A DNA stretch of 64,000 nt from Cavenderia fasciculata (Eukaryota > Evosea > Eumycetozoa > Acytosteliales > Cavenderiaceae), in the NCBI RefSeq assembly GCF_000203815.1, contig NW_004457639.1, forward strand, positions 372,001 through 436,000, read 5' to 3'. How positions within the stretch are numbered: the stretch's first letter is position 1; every line of letters starts with the position of its first letter. Of the stretch, positions 22,059-33,472 are shown one piece after another. Both the position numbers and the translations under genes were made by a program. The notes under the pieces are model-generated. The model did no database searches and had not been told where the DNA came from. It saw only the letters and a list, made by a program, of their open reading frames with translations.

Positions 22059-25000
22059 CTATTGTTTGTTATTATTATTATTATTATTTAAAGGTTTAAA
22101 TTTAAATTTTGAAGGACTTGCTTTTGTAAAAGAAGGTTTAAACATTAGGACCATAGAGTTTCTCTTTTCCAATTCGTTTTGTTGTATCAAGTCTTCATCG
22201 ATCCTTGTCTTTTTGCCAAGGAATGATGAGTTTTGTGGTGATGATGGAGGTGAAAATTTAAATGGAAGATTTGAATCCACTTTGGTTGATGGTTGTTGAA
22301 TCGATATATTACTATAATTATTATTATTATTATAATCATCGATTCGTTTGAAATTACTAATATTACTATTATTGTTGTTGTTGTTGGCATTGTGTAGAAA
22401 TGATGATGATGATCCCAATGTTGAGCTCTTTGGTCTATTATGTTTAAAGTATAATTTTGATTTACTATTTGATACTTTTAATCTACTTGCATTTTCTTTT
22501 GTTGTCGATTTCTTTACCAACATTTCATCATTTAATATATTATTTAATAAATTGTCTGCTGCCGAGGGTGGTGATAGAGTCGTAGTAGGAGGAGTTGAGA
22601 GAATTTCAATATTATCACCACCAACAACCATGACAGGTGAAGAGTTTGTTAGACTTGCAGGTTGAATGAAAATACTACTGCCACTGTGTACACGACGTAA
22701 CCCTCTAAATGAAGATTTAGCCTTTTGTTCTTGGATCTCGTGTTGTTGTAACATGAGCGTGAGTGTATGGATGATTTGGTCAAACATGGGTCGAGCGGTT
22801 GGGTCGTCTGACCAACAATGCTCGAGTAATTGGCGATAGTCGGGCGGACAAATATCGGGGATGGGTGGTCTTTCTCCACGAAGTACCATCTCTTCGACCA
22901 CCGAGTTGAACCGCACCTGTGCATAGGGTAGCTCTCTGGTAATCATTTCCCAGAGAATGACGCCAAACGAATAGACATCGACCTTTTCCGTATAGATCCC
23001 ACTTCGTCGGATGATTTCTGGTGCCATCCACGCCGTCGTTCCCTTGAGTGGCTCTGAATATCGCTTGGGTGCAAATAGTCCCGTGAGACGACCGCGGTTG
23101 ATACACGTGTTGAAATCGGCCACCTTGATGTGCACACGGGCATTGGGTGATAGTGATGCAATCAGTAGATTGGGAGACTTTAGGTCGAGATGGAGCATAC
23201 CGAGTGTGTGTAGGTAATGAATACCCTTTGCAATATCAATTGCCATGCGGAGAATGAGTCGGTATGGCAACTCGATGATACGGTCGTGTAAAACATCATA
23301 GAGACTACCACCTGGCATATACTCCATGATAATCGCCCATTTACCAATAACAGTACACCCACCTACATATTTGACGACGTTGGGATGGTTGAGAATACTA
23401 AGTGTCTGAACTTCGTTGAAAAAGTCTTGTACAATCTCTGTCGATGGCTCTTGGAATTGATGGAGCAGTTTGACGGCAACCATAATATTGAGGTCTGATG
23501 GTGACCGACGTAACCATTTACACTGTTCAAACGATACTCTAGAGACATGTTGTTTGAGGTTGTTGGCTGATATGAGACCCATGTAGACATCGCCTGCAGC
23601 ACCTGTTCCCAGTCGGTGTTGGAGTGTAATTTCTTGATCAACATCAATCTCTTTGTTTCCAGGGTGGATAGCGTTTGCCTTTACTCTAATCAAAATATAA
23701 TAAACTTGTTTAGAGTTTATCACCAATTGTACCACCTCGTTTACTTCCATCTCTTGAAATACAGTCAATGAACATCGAATGGTAAACCACTCACCTTTGG
23801 CCAACACACCATTCATTGGTACAAATGATAACTTGTATGGTGGTCTACTTGAATCGAGTGGTTTACTATTATTATTAATGTAAAATTGAAATGATGCATC
23901 CTTGTCGGTAGAGTTTGACAATAGAAACTTATCATTTAGCAATTGATAGATTGATATTGGTTTTGTCATATTTGATCTTTGTTGGAAATATAATACATGT
24001 TTGGTTAATCTAATACCTGTCTTTCTAGAAGATTTGTTTGTTTGTGAACTAGTAGTAGAACCATCATTTGAATCAATTGTACTAATACTATTATTACTAT
24101 TATCAACATTATTATTATTATTATTATTATTGTTATTATTATTTTGATTATATACATCTTTTCTACCAGTTAATATTTGATTAGCTTGTTTTAAATGAAG
24201 AGGAGGTGGACTTTGAGTTTTTGGATTAATGTTTCTACCAGAGAGGATCATTTGGTGAGCTAGTTCTTGTACTGGTTTGATGAGGTCTGGCTTGTCACGC
24301 ATAAATTGTAACATTGTCTCTTGTTCAATTCCATTGAGTACGGTGCCACTACAGGCCAACAAAAATAGTGGGAGGATAGGGTCAGAGTCAATGTGAGAAA
24401 AGAGAGTAAACTCTATACCTCCTCTAATATGTATGGTACTATAGATATCGATTGAAATGGCATTGTATACAACCAACTCCACCTCGATGGTGATCGACGA
24501 ACCCACTGGAATCGTTCCACTGGCAGGTTCAAAGCTAATTGTATAGTTTATATCAAAAGGTGATAGGATTTCATATTGTATAGGTGATGTTCCAAGATTA
24601 TGAATTTGAAAGTATTCCTTTGCAAGATGAAATACTAATATCTTTGGTTGACTTGCTGTAACAACAGCTTTAGTAACTGATTGTTGTTGTTGTTGTTGTT
24701 GTTGTTGTTCAACATTTGGAGGTGGATGAAATATGGTTGGTGATCGATTATTCCTATTCAATAATGTATAAGGTTTGTAAAATGGTGAATTATTATTTTG
24801 ATTATTATTATTATTATTTTGATTATTGTTATTTTGATTATTATTGATCGCTAAATTTAAATGAGGTGGAGGTGAAGGGGTTGTGGTTGGAGTGGTATTG
24901 GTTGGAGAGGATGGTGAAGATGATGAAGTGGATGGAGTTGATGGACCAGATGTTGGTGTATTGGTACCACCACTACTACTGCCACTGCTTCCACTACTTC

Positions 25001-25984
25001 CACTACTATTGTTGGCAGAATAGGGGTTATCATTTTTGTTGACAATGATTGGGATGGGTCGTGGACGATGTTGTTTTTGTTTCTTTTCGAGGTTGTCGCC
25101 GAGATTGTTGTAGGTTTGTTCGAGTATTTCATCGGGTGGTTGTTCATCACCAAATGCAAGGTAGGGAACATCCAAGTTTTCTTGTCGGAACCTCAACTTT
25201 CTCTTGGACAGTGATACCTTCATGGTTGAACTCACCGACTCTTGTGATCGTTGATGAGTAAGCAATGAAGGTGCTTGTGCAAACGACTCTTTTCTCTTCC
25301 ATCCAATTGCCAAATCTTTGAGTGACGAAGATAGCTGATCGGCCAATGAATTTGATGTAGCCAACGATGTAGTCAATGATCTACTTGCCATAACATCACT
25401 AATTACACCAACACTTGGATTAATAAATGACATTGGTGTTGAATTACTACTAGTCATAGTTGTAGTTGTATCCAATTGACCAGTAGTAGCCTTTTTAATC
25501 ATATCAACCCATTTCTTTTGATCTATTACAGTTTGACATGAAATTAAATAAACTCTAGATGATGAACTATTATTATTATTATTATTTGATGTTGTTGTAC
25601 TAGAAGAGGTAGAAGATGTAGTTGCAGCAGTTGCTGAATTATCAGAGTTTGTAATAGTAAAGCAATTATTTCTATTTTTACATAATGTATAGTTTACTTC
25701 TGTTGTTCTTGTTATTGGTATAATTCCTTTTGGTTTACTTGTTTGCTGTGTAGTGGTATAAATGTTGATCGTGTTAATATCTATCTATCTATCTAGTTTT
25801 CTCTCTTTTCTCTATTTCTTACCCAATTTAAATTAGTTGTATAATAAGATAAAGAATCATTCTTTAAGATGAACCATCTAACCTTCCAATTCTTTACTCT
25901 TTCACCTTGTTTGGTTAGAAAGCCTGAATGTACAACAGACCTTGATAACTGCTGTTGTTGTTGCTGCTGCTGCTGTTGCTCCAT
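22059..25984 (-). CDS. PH-domain TKL-group protein kinase with MSP/ASH-like domains
   Basis: Two exons: 25984-25823 and 25745-22059, phase 0, GTAAGA donor. The product is 1282 aa. A poly-Gln start is followed by a PH domain split by the intron ('SGFLTKQGERVKNWKVRWFI' ... 'VYLISCQTVIDQKKWVDMI'). Two beta-sandwich regions follow, resembling MSP/ASH folds (about residues 417-523 and 630-746). The kinase domain is at about 760-1050: Gly loop 'GTGAAGDVYMG', 'VAVKLLHQ', catalytic loop 'HLDLKSPN' with Leu in place of the Arg of HRD, 'ADFN' in place of DFG, and 'GTTAWMAPE'. The catalytic Lys and both Asp are kept, so activity is possible. Low-complexity Asn/Ser/Pro linkers separate the domains. Family: dictyostelid TKL kinases, likely membrane-recruited by the PH domain. 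Substrates are unknown. Confidence 0.88.
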
Positions 25985-26471
25985 TTGTAGTTAAAAAGAA
26001 AGGAGAGAGAGGAAGGATGTTACTTCTACCTCTATACTACTCCTTATTCTATGTATGTAGTACAAAATAAATAATAAATGATGACAAAAGAAGGGTGGTG
26101 CAAAAATTGAACAAGACGAATAACAATGGGTAGTGTGTGAGTTGACGAGAGAGAGGGGGGTCCAAGCTTAAACAACCAAAAAGCCTATTCGCTTGTAGTT
26201 TTATAGCTAAATATCTAGATCGGATCTTTTTTATCACAATCTGGCTTCCCTTTCGAACCCACCAATTCAATTCAATTAATTAATCGTTTGTTTTTTTTAC
26301 TTGTAATTGTTTGGTATACATATACTTATAACATCTCAAGTATTAATTTTATTTGTTATTTTATTAATTGTTTACCTTCTTTTTTTTTTTTTTTTTTAAA
26401 AAAAAAGGTAGGTGAAGTGATTTGATTTGAAATAATATAGATTATCTACATGATTGAAAAGAATTTTAATT
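25985..26471. other. Intergenic region upstream of the PH-kinase gene
   Basis: This 487-bp stretch has short (GA)n tracts near 25999-26011 and 26147-26157, oligo-T and oligo-A runs at about 26380-26405, and no convincing gene. It presumably contains the kinase promoter and the 3' UTR of the HMG-box gene. Confidence 0.4.
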
Positions 26472-27304
26472 TTAATTCTTTTTTGGCTTTTGGGTCTTGT
26501 TGTTGGTGGCATTCAATAATTGTTGGACAGCGGCATTGAATTTGGATTGGTAGTGTGATAATTCATTTTCATATCTGGTATTATCTTTTTGGGACAATTG
26601 TTCATATGGTTGTTTTTGTTCGGGAGTAAGAGCATTCCATTGTGTGGCAACATTTTTGGTAATGTCAGCGAAATTGGTTCTATCGGTACCTTGTTTAAAT
26701 TGTGACTTTTGTGTGATAAAGAATTGGATGTATGGAGTCAATGGTTTCTTTGGTTTGACCAATTTAGTTTGGTTCTCTTCTGCAATCTTTTTGTTGTGTT
26801 GTGCTGCCGCATCAACATATTTCTAAAATAAATATAGATAGATAAATATAGATAGATAAATAGATAATCATTGTATTAGGTATTGATTTTAAAAGGTTGA
26901 ATAGTAATAGGCTTTCTTACATTTTTAGAGGATTGGTCCAAAAGTTTAAATGATTCGGAAAGTGGTTTCATCTTTTCTTTAGTGACAACTCCATGAGAGT
27001 TGGCAAAGTTGGTTTTGACATAGATTGACCATGCATTGACAAAACTCTTTGGCTTGTTTGCTCTCTCTACCTTGGCAACAGCTCTTTCTAGTTGTTTGTC
27101 GGCCTTTAATTGCTTCTTTTCCTCTTTAGCTTGAGCTTTTACTTTGGCTTCTTCAACTGTCAATTTTGGCTTGGCTTGACTCTTCTTGGTGGTGGCAGTT
27201 GTAGCAGTAGCAGTAGCAGTAGAATAGAACCATGTTGATGATCCAGCACCTAGAGACTTGGTTGACAGTTTTTGAATTGACACAAAAGTCTTTAAATAAT
27301 TCAT
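26472..27304 (-). CDS. Mitochondrial HMG-box protein (TFAM-like)
   Basis: Two exons: 27304-26921 and 26822-26472, phase 0, GTAAGA donor and TATTTTAG acceptor. The product is 244 aa. The N-terminus ('MNYLKTFVSIQKLSTKSLG' then 'STWFYSTATATAT') is rich in Lys, Ser and hydrophobic residues with no acids, like a mitochondrial presequence. A basic Lys/Ala/Glu helix follows. Two HMG-box-like units follow: 'KPKSFVNAWSIYVKTNFA...' and the clearer 'KPKKPLTPYIQFFITQKSQ' ... 'ATQWNALTPEQKQPYEQLS'. Two boxes plus a presequence match the TFAM/Abf2 type, which packages and transcribes mitochondrial DNA. The exact role is inferred. Confidence 0.82.
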
Positions 27305-27671
27305 TTTATATATATATAATATGATTGTGGTTGGTTGATAGATAAGGTTAAAAAATTATATATATACAGATACAAATACAAATACAAAAGTTTTAAATTA
27401 AATGAAATGAAATAAGTGTACTCTCCCCCTTTAACCATCAAACCAAAAGATCTTTGTTTAATTTATTTTTATTTTTCATGAGTTTGCAGATTATTAGAAA
27501 TAATTCAACAACAAGCTCACCATCATTAATCACTAACACATTAATTTTTGAACTTCAACAAAGCATCACAAACATACATGTATGTAAGCGTCAAATTTAA
27601 TAAATAGACAACTAAACCTAATCTAACTAACAATCACATTACTCTTTAGTAATAGATTACTTTTTTTTTGA
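27305..27671. promoter_or_regulatory. Divergent promoter region with a possible upstream exon
   Basis: A short open frame of 34 codons runs from ATG 27478 to a GTATGT donor at 27580. No downstream acceptor lets it join the following large frame, because a TGA sits directly before that gene's ATG at 27672. It may be a uORF, a non-coding leader exon, or a spurious frame. Confidence 0.35.
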
Positions 27672-30600
27672 ATGCTATACCAATTGATTCGACAAACTGT
27701 ATTATCAAAAGAATTAAACCTATTTAAACATGTTAGAGATATTCATGTACAAATGATTCGTAGTGGTGGTGTGACTACTGGTGTCGTGGTCGTCAAAGAT
27801 AATACTAAAATAGTATCCTATAGTAGATCATTGATTAAATCATACAATCAAATTAAATGTATATCTTGGATGTGTCAACATGGCTACTTTAATCTTTTAA
27901 AGGATAAATTAGAAATGTCACAAAAAGATCAATTATTCTCTTTGACGGTTAAACAAGAGAATATAAGGATGTTGGTGTATTATTCAACACATGTCTACAA
28001 TGTACCATTTGAAACCTTTCAATCGATTTACAAGTACCTCCAAGAATACTTTTACGATGACTCTGTATTGGCCTATTGTGGTAGAATAGATATTCTTTCT
28101 TTTCTACTCTTACAAACTAGTCCACGTAGATTAGATCCATTCACACCATTCTTTAATTATAATCATATTTATTTGAATCGGTATACATCTACTCGTAGTG
28201 ACAACAAACAAAAAAAGAATACCAACCTTGACACTCCATTCAAACCGACCATTGAATACATGATTACCAATTCATTATGTTCAATTGGTAATATTGATTT
28301 GGTTCAATTTATAATCAATAATATTATATTAAATAATAATAATAATAATTCAGACAATGAATTAATATTAAATCAAATTGGATTGGAATCAATAACAAGT
28401 TTTGGGTCATTGTTAAAGATATCAACAAATAGTGGATTGGATATAGATAGAAAATATAAATGTATTAGATATTATTATGATACATTTCTTTGTAAAAGAC
28501 AAAGATTGGATTGGAATAATAAGGATTTATTGTATCAAGAGTATGAACAACCTTTAGACTTTGGGTTCAAAGATATTGGTCAATTTTATCAAAAATGTAA
28601 ACTCAAAGATGTTGCAAGCCATCTTTTACTATGTTGTGATCAAGAAATTGCAAATCGTATCATTTCCTCGTTTCTTCTTGACTCTACTAGTCGAGATAAA
28701 ATGAAAAGGAAATTGGCCAAGGCTCTCATCAACATATCACCACAACAATTTCAACAAACACCAATACAATGTAGACAATCTTACATTTCAACCTTTTTGG
28801 CTTTAAACAACAACAACAACAACAACAAACTAAAAATCAACACAAACTCTACCAAACCAATACCATTTTCAACAAACATAGACAATGAATTTATTTCATT
28901 TCAATTAGAGTTTTTAGAACATTTTATTGATAATCATTGTTTGGTATCTATATCACCAATAGTACAATCATTGTGTAATTATTTTTCATCTTTCTCCTCC
29001 TCCTCCTCTGCTTCACCCTCCTCTTCATCCAAAAAGTTGGTAGAATATTTATTACAACTTCATCAGAGATGTTTAAATATTGGTTACAAAAATAATAATA
29101 TGTTTGATTTAATTTGTTTGTTTGGTACAATGGAACAAATTCAATATGCTTCCAATTATATCAACAACATTAGTGGTACTGTAAAGGAAGAAGATAATTT
29201 TATTTTTGCAAGTTCTGATGCAATTGATAATGCAGCATCCCGTTCAACGTTTGGATTGGATATTGTAAAGTACTTGCATACAAATAGAACAGAGGGATGT
29301 TCAGAAAAAGCCTTTGTTAATTGTCAAGACCCGTCGGTCATGTTGTACCTCTTCACCAACTATGAATCAATGCTCTATCAACCAGAGGACGATAGTCTTG
29401 ATAATCATATATTTGGACTGGGCCGATTTATTGGTACTTGCAATCAAGAGGTGATTCAATTGGGGTTAAAGATATCACAACAAAGAAATGACCAACAACA
29501 ACAAGATCAATTAGTAGAGGTGGCCAGTATTGCCAAACCAATACTGAAAATGAAAGACATTGGTCAAAGAAATTCAATATTGGAATTAATCAAAGACCCA
29601 TTATTCAGTACAATGCAAGACAAGGAGAAGAGTGAAAATTATTATCATATGTTTTCAGAGGCTTGCTCACAAGGTAACTTGGAACTATTCCAATCACTTG
29701 AAAGAATCCTTGGATGTACTGAACCATTACAACTCGTACCACCTATAACCAAACAAAAGACAAGTCTTTTGGATGATGCCTATTTAAATGGAATGAATAT
29801 AGATTTATTCATTTATTTAATAAAAGGTAACAAAGAAGGTGGTGGAAAATATATGGATAAATCATTTATTCAAATCATAAAATATGGAACATTAAAAGAA
29901 TTCAAGTGGCTTGAATCACATAAACAAATAACTTGGTCTTCATTGGATAAAATATTTGTATCAAGTGCTGAACATGGAAATTTAGAAATATTTAATTATC
30001 TATTACAAACTAAACAACCAAATACAGTCATAGGATTACAACAACCAATATCTCCAAATTGTAACCAAGTCATGTTGGAATTATTATTATTAAATTTAGA
30101 TTATTTAAAACAACAACAACAACAACAACAAGATGATTATATCAATCAATTGGTTTATTTTGAGTTATTGGAAAATGAAAATGTTCAATTGGTTAAAACA
30201 CTCGAAGCTTCAAAGATCAACTTTAAACTTTCAACCAAACAAACGATACATCTTTTAAAAAGAGCTAATTTATATGTAGTTGAATACATACAATCTATAG
30301 GATTGATTGATTCAATAGATTATCATGTATATCATATTCTCAATTGTTTTACTCCAATTTATATTCAACAACTATTACAACGACATCAACAACATCAATT
30401 TAAATTTGATAAATATCAACCAAATAGATTTAAAAATATTCAATCATCACTTCAACAACAAAAACAAAAGAAAACCAACTCTTCTACTTCCTCTTCTTCT
30501 TCATCCTCTTCTTTTATTCAAATGGTATTTTCGAATCATTATTTATTGAAAAAGATAATATCATATACATGGAATCCAAAAGTATCAAAAAGAGAAAAGT

Positions 30601-32399
30601 ATCTGGATAGTCATCATTCATCATACAGTAGAAAAGAATTATTGGCCTATAAAATAGCAAGAGGTGATGAAAAGAATGTACCATTTGATAGACCACAACT
30701 TTTATTGGATTACAACTTTTTAAAAGTTGTTTTGGATAAAGAAATTGCAACCGTTGATAAATTGGTATCCTATTCACCATTAAATATTCATATAATCGAA
30801 TATTTACTATTTGATCCAAATCTAAAACAAAAAGTTGGCTCTAATGAATTGGATTACATGTTTAGACGTTTCTTTAGTAAATGTCAACTACAAGACGCTC
30901 ATAATAGTTGGTTATTCAAGCACAGACATTATCTTTGCCAACAATATGGATATTTGGAAAAGAGTGCAATGCCAGGTTTACAATATTCAGCTCGTAAGAG
31001 TTGGTCAACTAGTAAACCAAAAAAAACAAGAAGAAAATACAACCACAAAGTACCAGAATACAATCAACCAGACGTTGATCTAGATAAATTATTCCAAATG
31101 GCGGCTGAAAGCAAGAAACAGAAACAATCGGTGAACCATTTATTCAATCACAGTTTTTGTAGAAATTTTAATCCTCTTTTAATTGAAAATGGAGATCATA
31201 AGAAGAAGAAGAATAGATCAATGAAAAAGATAAGCTTGGCAAATATACATTGTATTGCACATCATCTTTCGGCAGACTCTAGTTGTTGTGACAAGAATGC
31301 AAAGGAAATAAGTCAATCCGAATTATTATTAAAGAAATACATGTCATCTTCATCATTGCAAGAAATATTGTACGACGGTAGTAGTTGGAGATTTCACGAG
31401 CAACCTCTAAGCATTGAACAATGTGCAGGTTATATTTACAGTTATTTTTACAATGCAACTCTTGACCACGAGGAATATTTGATCCGAGTGGTTTCGGGTC
31501 AAGAAGAATTTTCTGTGCAAGAAAATACAATTTCCTTGGGCTTTACAAATACAGTAAACAAATTATGTAATCGATTGATAACTAAAATGGTCTATCAACA
31601 ATTGATCCATTTATCAAATACTTGTCAACAGCCACTTTTTCGCTCCCTACTACAATTAATTTTCCCAAATAATTATTATGGTTTGAAATTCAATCAAAAG
31701 TTACTACAAGAAAGAGAGGGCGAATTTGAAATGGTAGACTTTCAAATTGGAATTTCACCCAACAACGATGAATACCATGAACAACTTTGTATAGTCATTG
31801 AAAATCTATTGGATTTCAAGGTATTGGAACTTTGTAAAAAGAGATATATCAATTCTCACTTTCTTTTACATGACAAACCAAAGACACATTCAACCATTTT
31901 ACAATGGATATTGGATCGAGATGGTCAGTCTCTTGATATCTACCTACCATACTACTATTATATAGTAGAGAATTGGCAAGACTATCCTATCCCTTTGGAC
32001 ACACTTGGCAAGAGACCAGATTTGATTCAAGTCTATCAACAGACATTGGAAATGATCACAAAAACGCAACCCACATTAATCATTTCCTATCAACTTGCAG
32101 TGGTTGCTTGTGCACTTTTCTATGGAAACATTGGATTACTAGAGACTATTGGTTGGGAATATATAAATATTCATCTATTAACAGTATTTGGGTTGAAAAT
32201 GCCTAAACACAAACAAACTCACAATGAATGGTCATCGTCAAGACAATTGTCTATCACTCCATTAAAATCAATTGACTATTTACAATACTATTGTATTATT
32301 CTCATCAACAGTTGTTCAAAACATTTACCAGAAAATACCATTCAACTTTATCATTTCAATTTACCATTATTGTTGGAAATTAATAAAATTTTAAAATAA
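27672..32399 (+). CDS. Giant ankyrin-like repeat protein (1575 aa), single exon
   Basis: One uninterrupted frame encodes 1575 aa. It resembles dictyostelid ankyrin-type proteins whose units read 'GNLELFQSLE', 'GTLKEFKWLESHK', 'AEHGNLEIFNYLLQTKQP' and 'NLDYLKQ'. These fit a degenerate ankyrin pattern in which 'G-[ND]-[LI]-x-[LI]-[FV]-x-[YFW]-[LI]' recurs. Two related openings, one at the N-terminus ('LIRQTVLSKELNLFKHVRDIH') and one near residue 955 ('VFSNHYLLKKIISYTW'), suggest the chain is two similar arrays joined. Gln/Asn/Ser runs are scattered through it. No signal peptide, membrane segment or catalytic domain is seen. The function is unknown, probably protein-protein interaction. The start is fixed by an in-frame TGA immediately upstream of the ATG. 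Confidence 0.8.
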   Translation: MLYQLIRQTVLSKELNLFKHVRDIHVQMIRSGGVTTGVVVVKDNTKIVSYSRSLIKSYNQIKCISWMCQHGYFNLLKDKLEMSQKDQLFSLTVKQENIRMLVYYSTHVYNVPFETFQSIYKYLQEYFYDDSVLAYCGRIDILSFLLLQTSPRRLDPFTPFFNYNHIYLNRYTSTRSDNKQKKNTNLDTPFKPTIEYMITNSLCSIGNIDLVQFIINNIILNNNNNNSDNELILNQIGLESITSFGSLLKISTNSGLDIDRKYKCIRYYYDTFLCKRQRLDWNNKDLLYQEYEQPLDFGFKDIGQFYQKCKLKDVASHLLLCCDQEIANRIISSFLLDSTSRDKMKRKLAKALINISPQQFQQTPIQCRQSYISTFLALNNNNNNNKLKINTNSTKPIPFSTNIDNEFISFQLEFLEHFIDNHCLVSISPIVQSLCNYFSSFSSSSSASPSSSSKKLVEYLLQLHQRCLNIGYKNNNMFDLICLFGTMEQIQYASNYINNISGTVKEEDNFIFASSDAIDNAASRSTFGLDIVKYLHTNRTEGCSEKAFVNCQDPSVMLYLFTNYESMLYQPEDDSLDNHIFGLGRFIGTCNQEVIQLGLKISQQRNDQQQQDQLVEVASIAKPILKMKDIGQRNSILELIKDPLFSTMQDKEKSENYYHMFSEACSQGNLELFQSLERILGCTEPLQLVPPITKQKTSLLDDAYLNGMNIDLFIYLIKGNKEGGGKYMDKSFIQIIKYGTLKEFKWLESHKQITWSSLDKIFVSSAEHGNLEIFNYLLQTKQPNTVIGLQQPISPNCNQVMLELLLLNLDYLKQQQQQQQDDYINQLVYFELLENENVQLVKTLEASKINFKLSTKQTIHLLKRANLYVVEYIQSIGLIDSIDYHVYHILNCFTPIYIQQLLQRHQQHQFKFDKYQPNRFKNIQSSLQQQKQKKTNSSTSSSSSSSSFIQMVFSNHYLLKKIISYTWNPKVSKREKYLDSHHSSYSRKELLAYKIARGDEKNVPFDRPQLLLDYNFLKVVLDKEIATVDKLVSYSPLNIHIIEYLLFDPNLKQKVGSNELDYMFRRFFSKCQLQDAHNSWLFKHRHYLCQQYGYLEKSAMPGLQYSARKSWSTSKPKKTRRKYNHKVPEYNQPDVDLDKLFQMAAESKKQKQSVNHLFNHSFCRNFNPLLIENGDHKKKKNRSMKKISLANIHCIAHHLSADSSCCDKNAKEISQSELLLKKYMSSSSLQEILYDGSSWRFHEQPLSIEQCAGYIYSYFYNATLDHEEYLIRVVSGQEEFSVQENTISLGFTNTVNKLCNRLITKMVYQQLIHLSNTCQQPLFRSLLQLIFPNNYYGLKFNQKLLQEREGEFEMVDFQIGISPNNDEYHEQLCIVIENLLDFKVLELCKKRYINSHFLLHDKPKTHSTILQWILDRDGQSLDIYLPYYYYIVENWQDYPIPLDTLGKRPDLIQVYQQTLEMITKTQPTLIISYQLAVVACALFYGNIGLLETIGWEYINIHLLTVFGLKMPKHKQTHNEWSSSRQLSITPLKSIDYLQYYCIILINSCSKHLPENTIQLYHFNLPLLLEINKILK

Positions 32400-32467
32400 A
32401 ACTTTATTTATTTAAAAAAAAGAGGGAGGGATATTTACACTAGGAAGGAAGGAAGGGACCAATTGAT

Positions 32468-33355
32468 TTACAGTACAGTTGCTGGGGAAGTTGGAGCGTT
32501 GGGCGATTCGATTGTGGAACCGTCTACATTTTGGTCTGATGATTGAACTGGTGATAATTGGTCGGCTGATGACTCTGATGATTCATTTACTTTTGGTGGT
32601 TCTTGTGATGATGATGATGGTGATTGGTCAGTTGATGATTCTTCCAATTTCGATGATGGATTCACTTTTGGTGGTTCTTGTGATGATGATGGCGATTGTT
32701 CTGATGATTCAGATGCTTGGCCAGCCGATGATTCTTCCAATTTCGATGATGGTTTCACTTTTGGTGGTTCTTGTGACGACGATGATGATGATGATTGGTC
32801 AGCTGATGATTCTTCCAATTTAGATGATGGATTTACTTTTGGTGGTTCTTGTGACGACGATGATGATTGTTCTGGCTCTTCTTGAGATGACGAGGTCTCC
32901 TCGGTCATAGGCTCCTCTGATGATTCTGGTGCTTCCAATTTCGAGGATGGATTTACTTTTGGTGGTTCTTGTGATGATGATGATGATTGGTCAGCTGATG
33001 ACTCTTCCAATTTCGAGGATGGATTTACCTTTGGTGGTTCTTGTGACGATGATGATGATTGTTCTGGCTCTTCTTGAGATGACGAGGTCTCCTCGGTCAT
33101 AGGTTCCTCTGATGATTCTGATGCTTCCAATTTCGATGATGGTTTTACTTTTGGTGGGGCTGCAGATGGAGTTGGAGTTGGAGCTGCAGATGAAACTGGA
33201 GCTTGCTCCTCTTCCACTGATGATGATGAGATTTCCTCAGATGAAGATCCTGTAGGAGCAGCCATGACCATAAAATGATTGGATTCAAAGCTTGTCATCA
33301 CCAAACAACTGGCCAATAATACCAATATTAAAAAGGTGGAATTTAAGAATTTCAT
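32468..33355 (-). CDS. Secreted Ser/Pro/Glu-rich repeat protein
   Basis: A single exon encodes 295 aa. Residues 1-32 form a clear signal peptide ('MKFLNSTFLILVLLASCLVM...'). The rest is low complexity: Ser runs plus a repeated phrase 'EPPKVNPSSKLEES', present in six good copies and one decayed copy. A longer block of about 57 residues containing 'EEPMTEETSSSQEEPEQ' is present twice, and the corresponding DNA near 32870-32925 and 33055-33110 is almost identical. No transmembrane or GPI tail is obvious; the C-terminus is 'PTSPATVL'. It is likely an extracellular, heavily O-glycosylated matrix, spore-coat or slime protein, although that role is inference. Repeat number may vary between strains. 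Upstream lies a long TTTG microsatellite. Confidence 0.82.
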   Translation of the reverse strand: MKFLNSTFLILVLLASCLVMTSFESNHFMVMAAPTGSSSEEISSSSVEEEQAPVSSAAPTPTPSAAPPKVKPSSKLEASESSEEPMTEETSSSQEEPEQSSSSSQEPPKVNPSSKLEESSADQSSSSSQEPPKVNPSSKLEAPESSEEPMTEETSSSQEEPEQSSSSSQEPPKVNPSSKLEESSADQSSSSSSSQEPPKVKPSSKLEESSAGQASESSEQSPSSSQEPPKVNPSSKLEESSTDQSPSSSSQEPPKVNESSESSADQLSPVQSSDQNVDGSTIESPNAPTSPATVL

Positions 33356-33392
33356 ATTGTCGTGTGTTGTAGGATTTTAGAAACTAAACTAT

Positions 33393-33472
33393 TTTGTTTG
33401 TTTGTTTGTTTGTTTGTTTGTTTGTTTGTTTGTTTGTTTGTTTGTTTGTTTGTTTGTTTGTTTGTTTGTTTG
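33393..33472. repeat. (TTTG)n microsatellite, about 20 copies
   Basis: An uninterrupted run of TTTG (CAAA on the other strand) of about 80 bp lies roughly 40-120 bp upstream of the start codon of the secreted repeat protein. It is therefore in its promoter or 5' UTR. Confidence 0.95.

Noticed and set aside
26160-26260. tRNA-like 'ggttcgaa' on the minus strand near 26252
   Set aside because: No matching A box, acceptor stem or anticodon arm could be folded around it.
27478-27579. Upstream exon encoding 34 residues of the ankyrin-like gene
   Set aside because: No acceptor joins it in frame, and a TGA lies directly before the downstream ATG.
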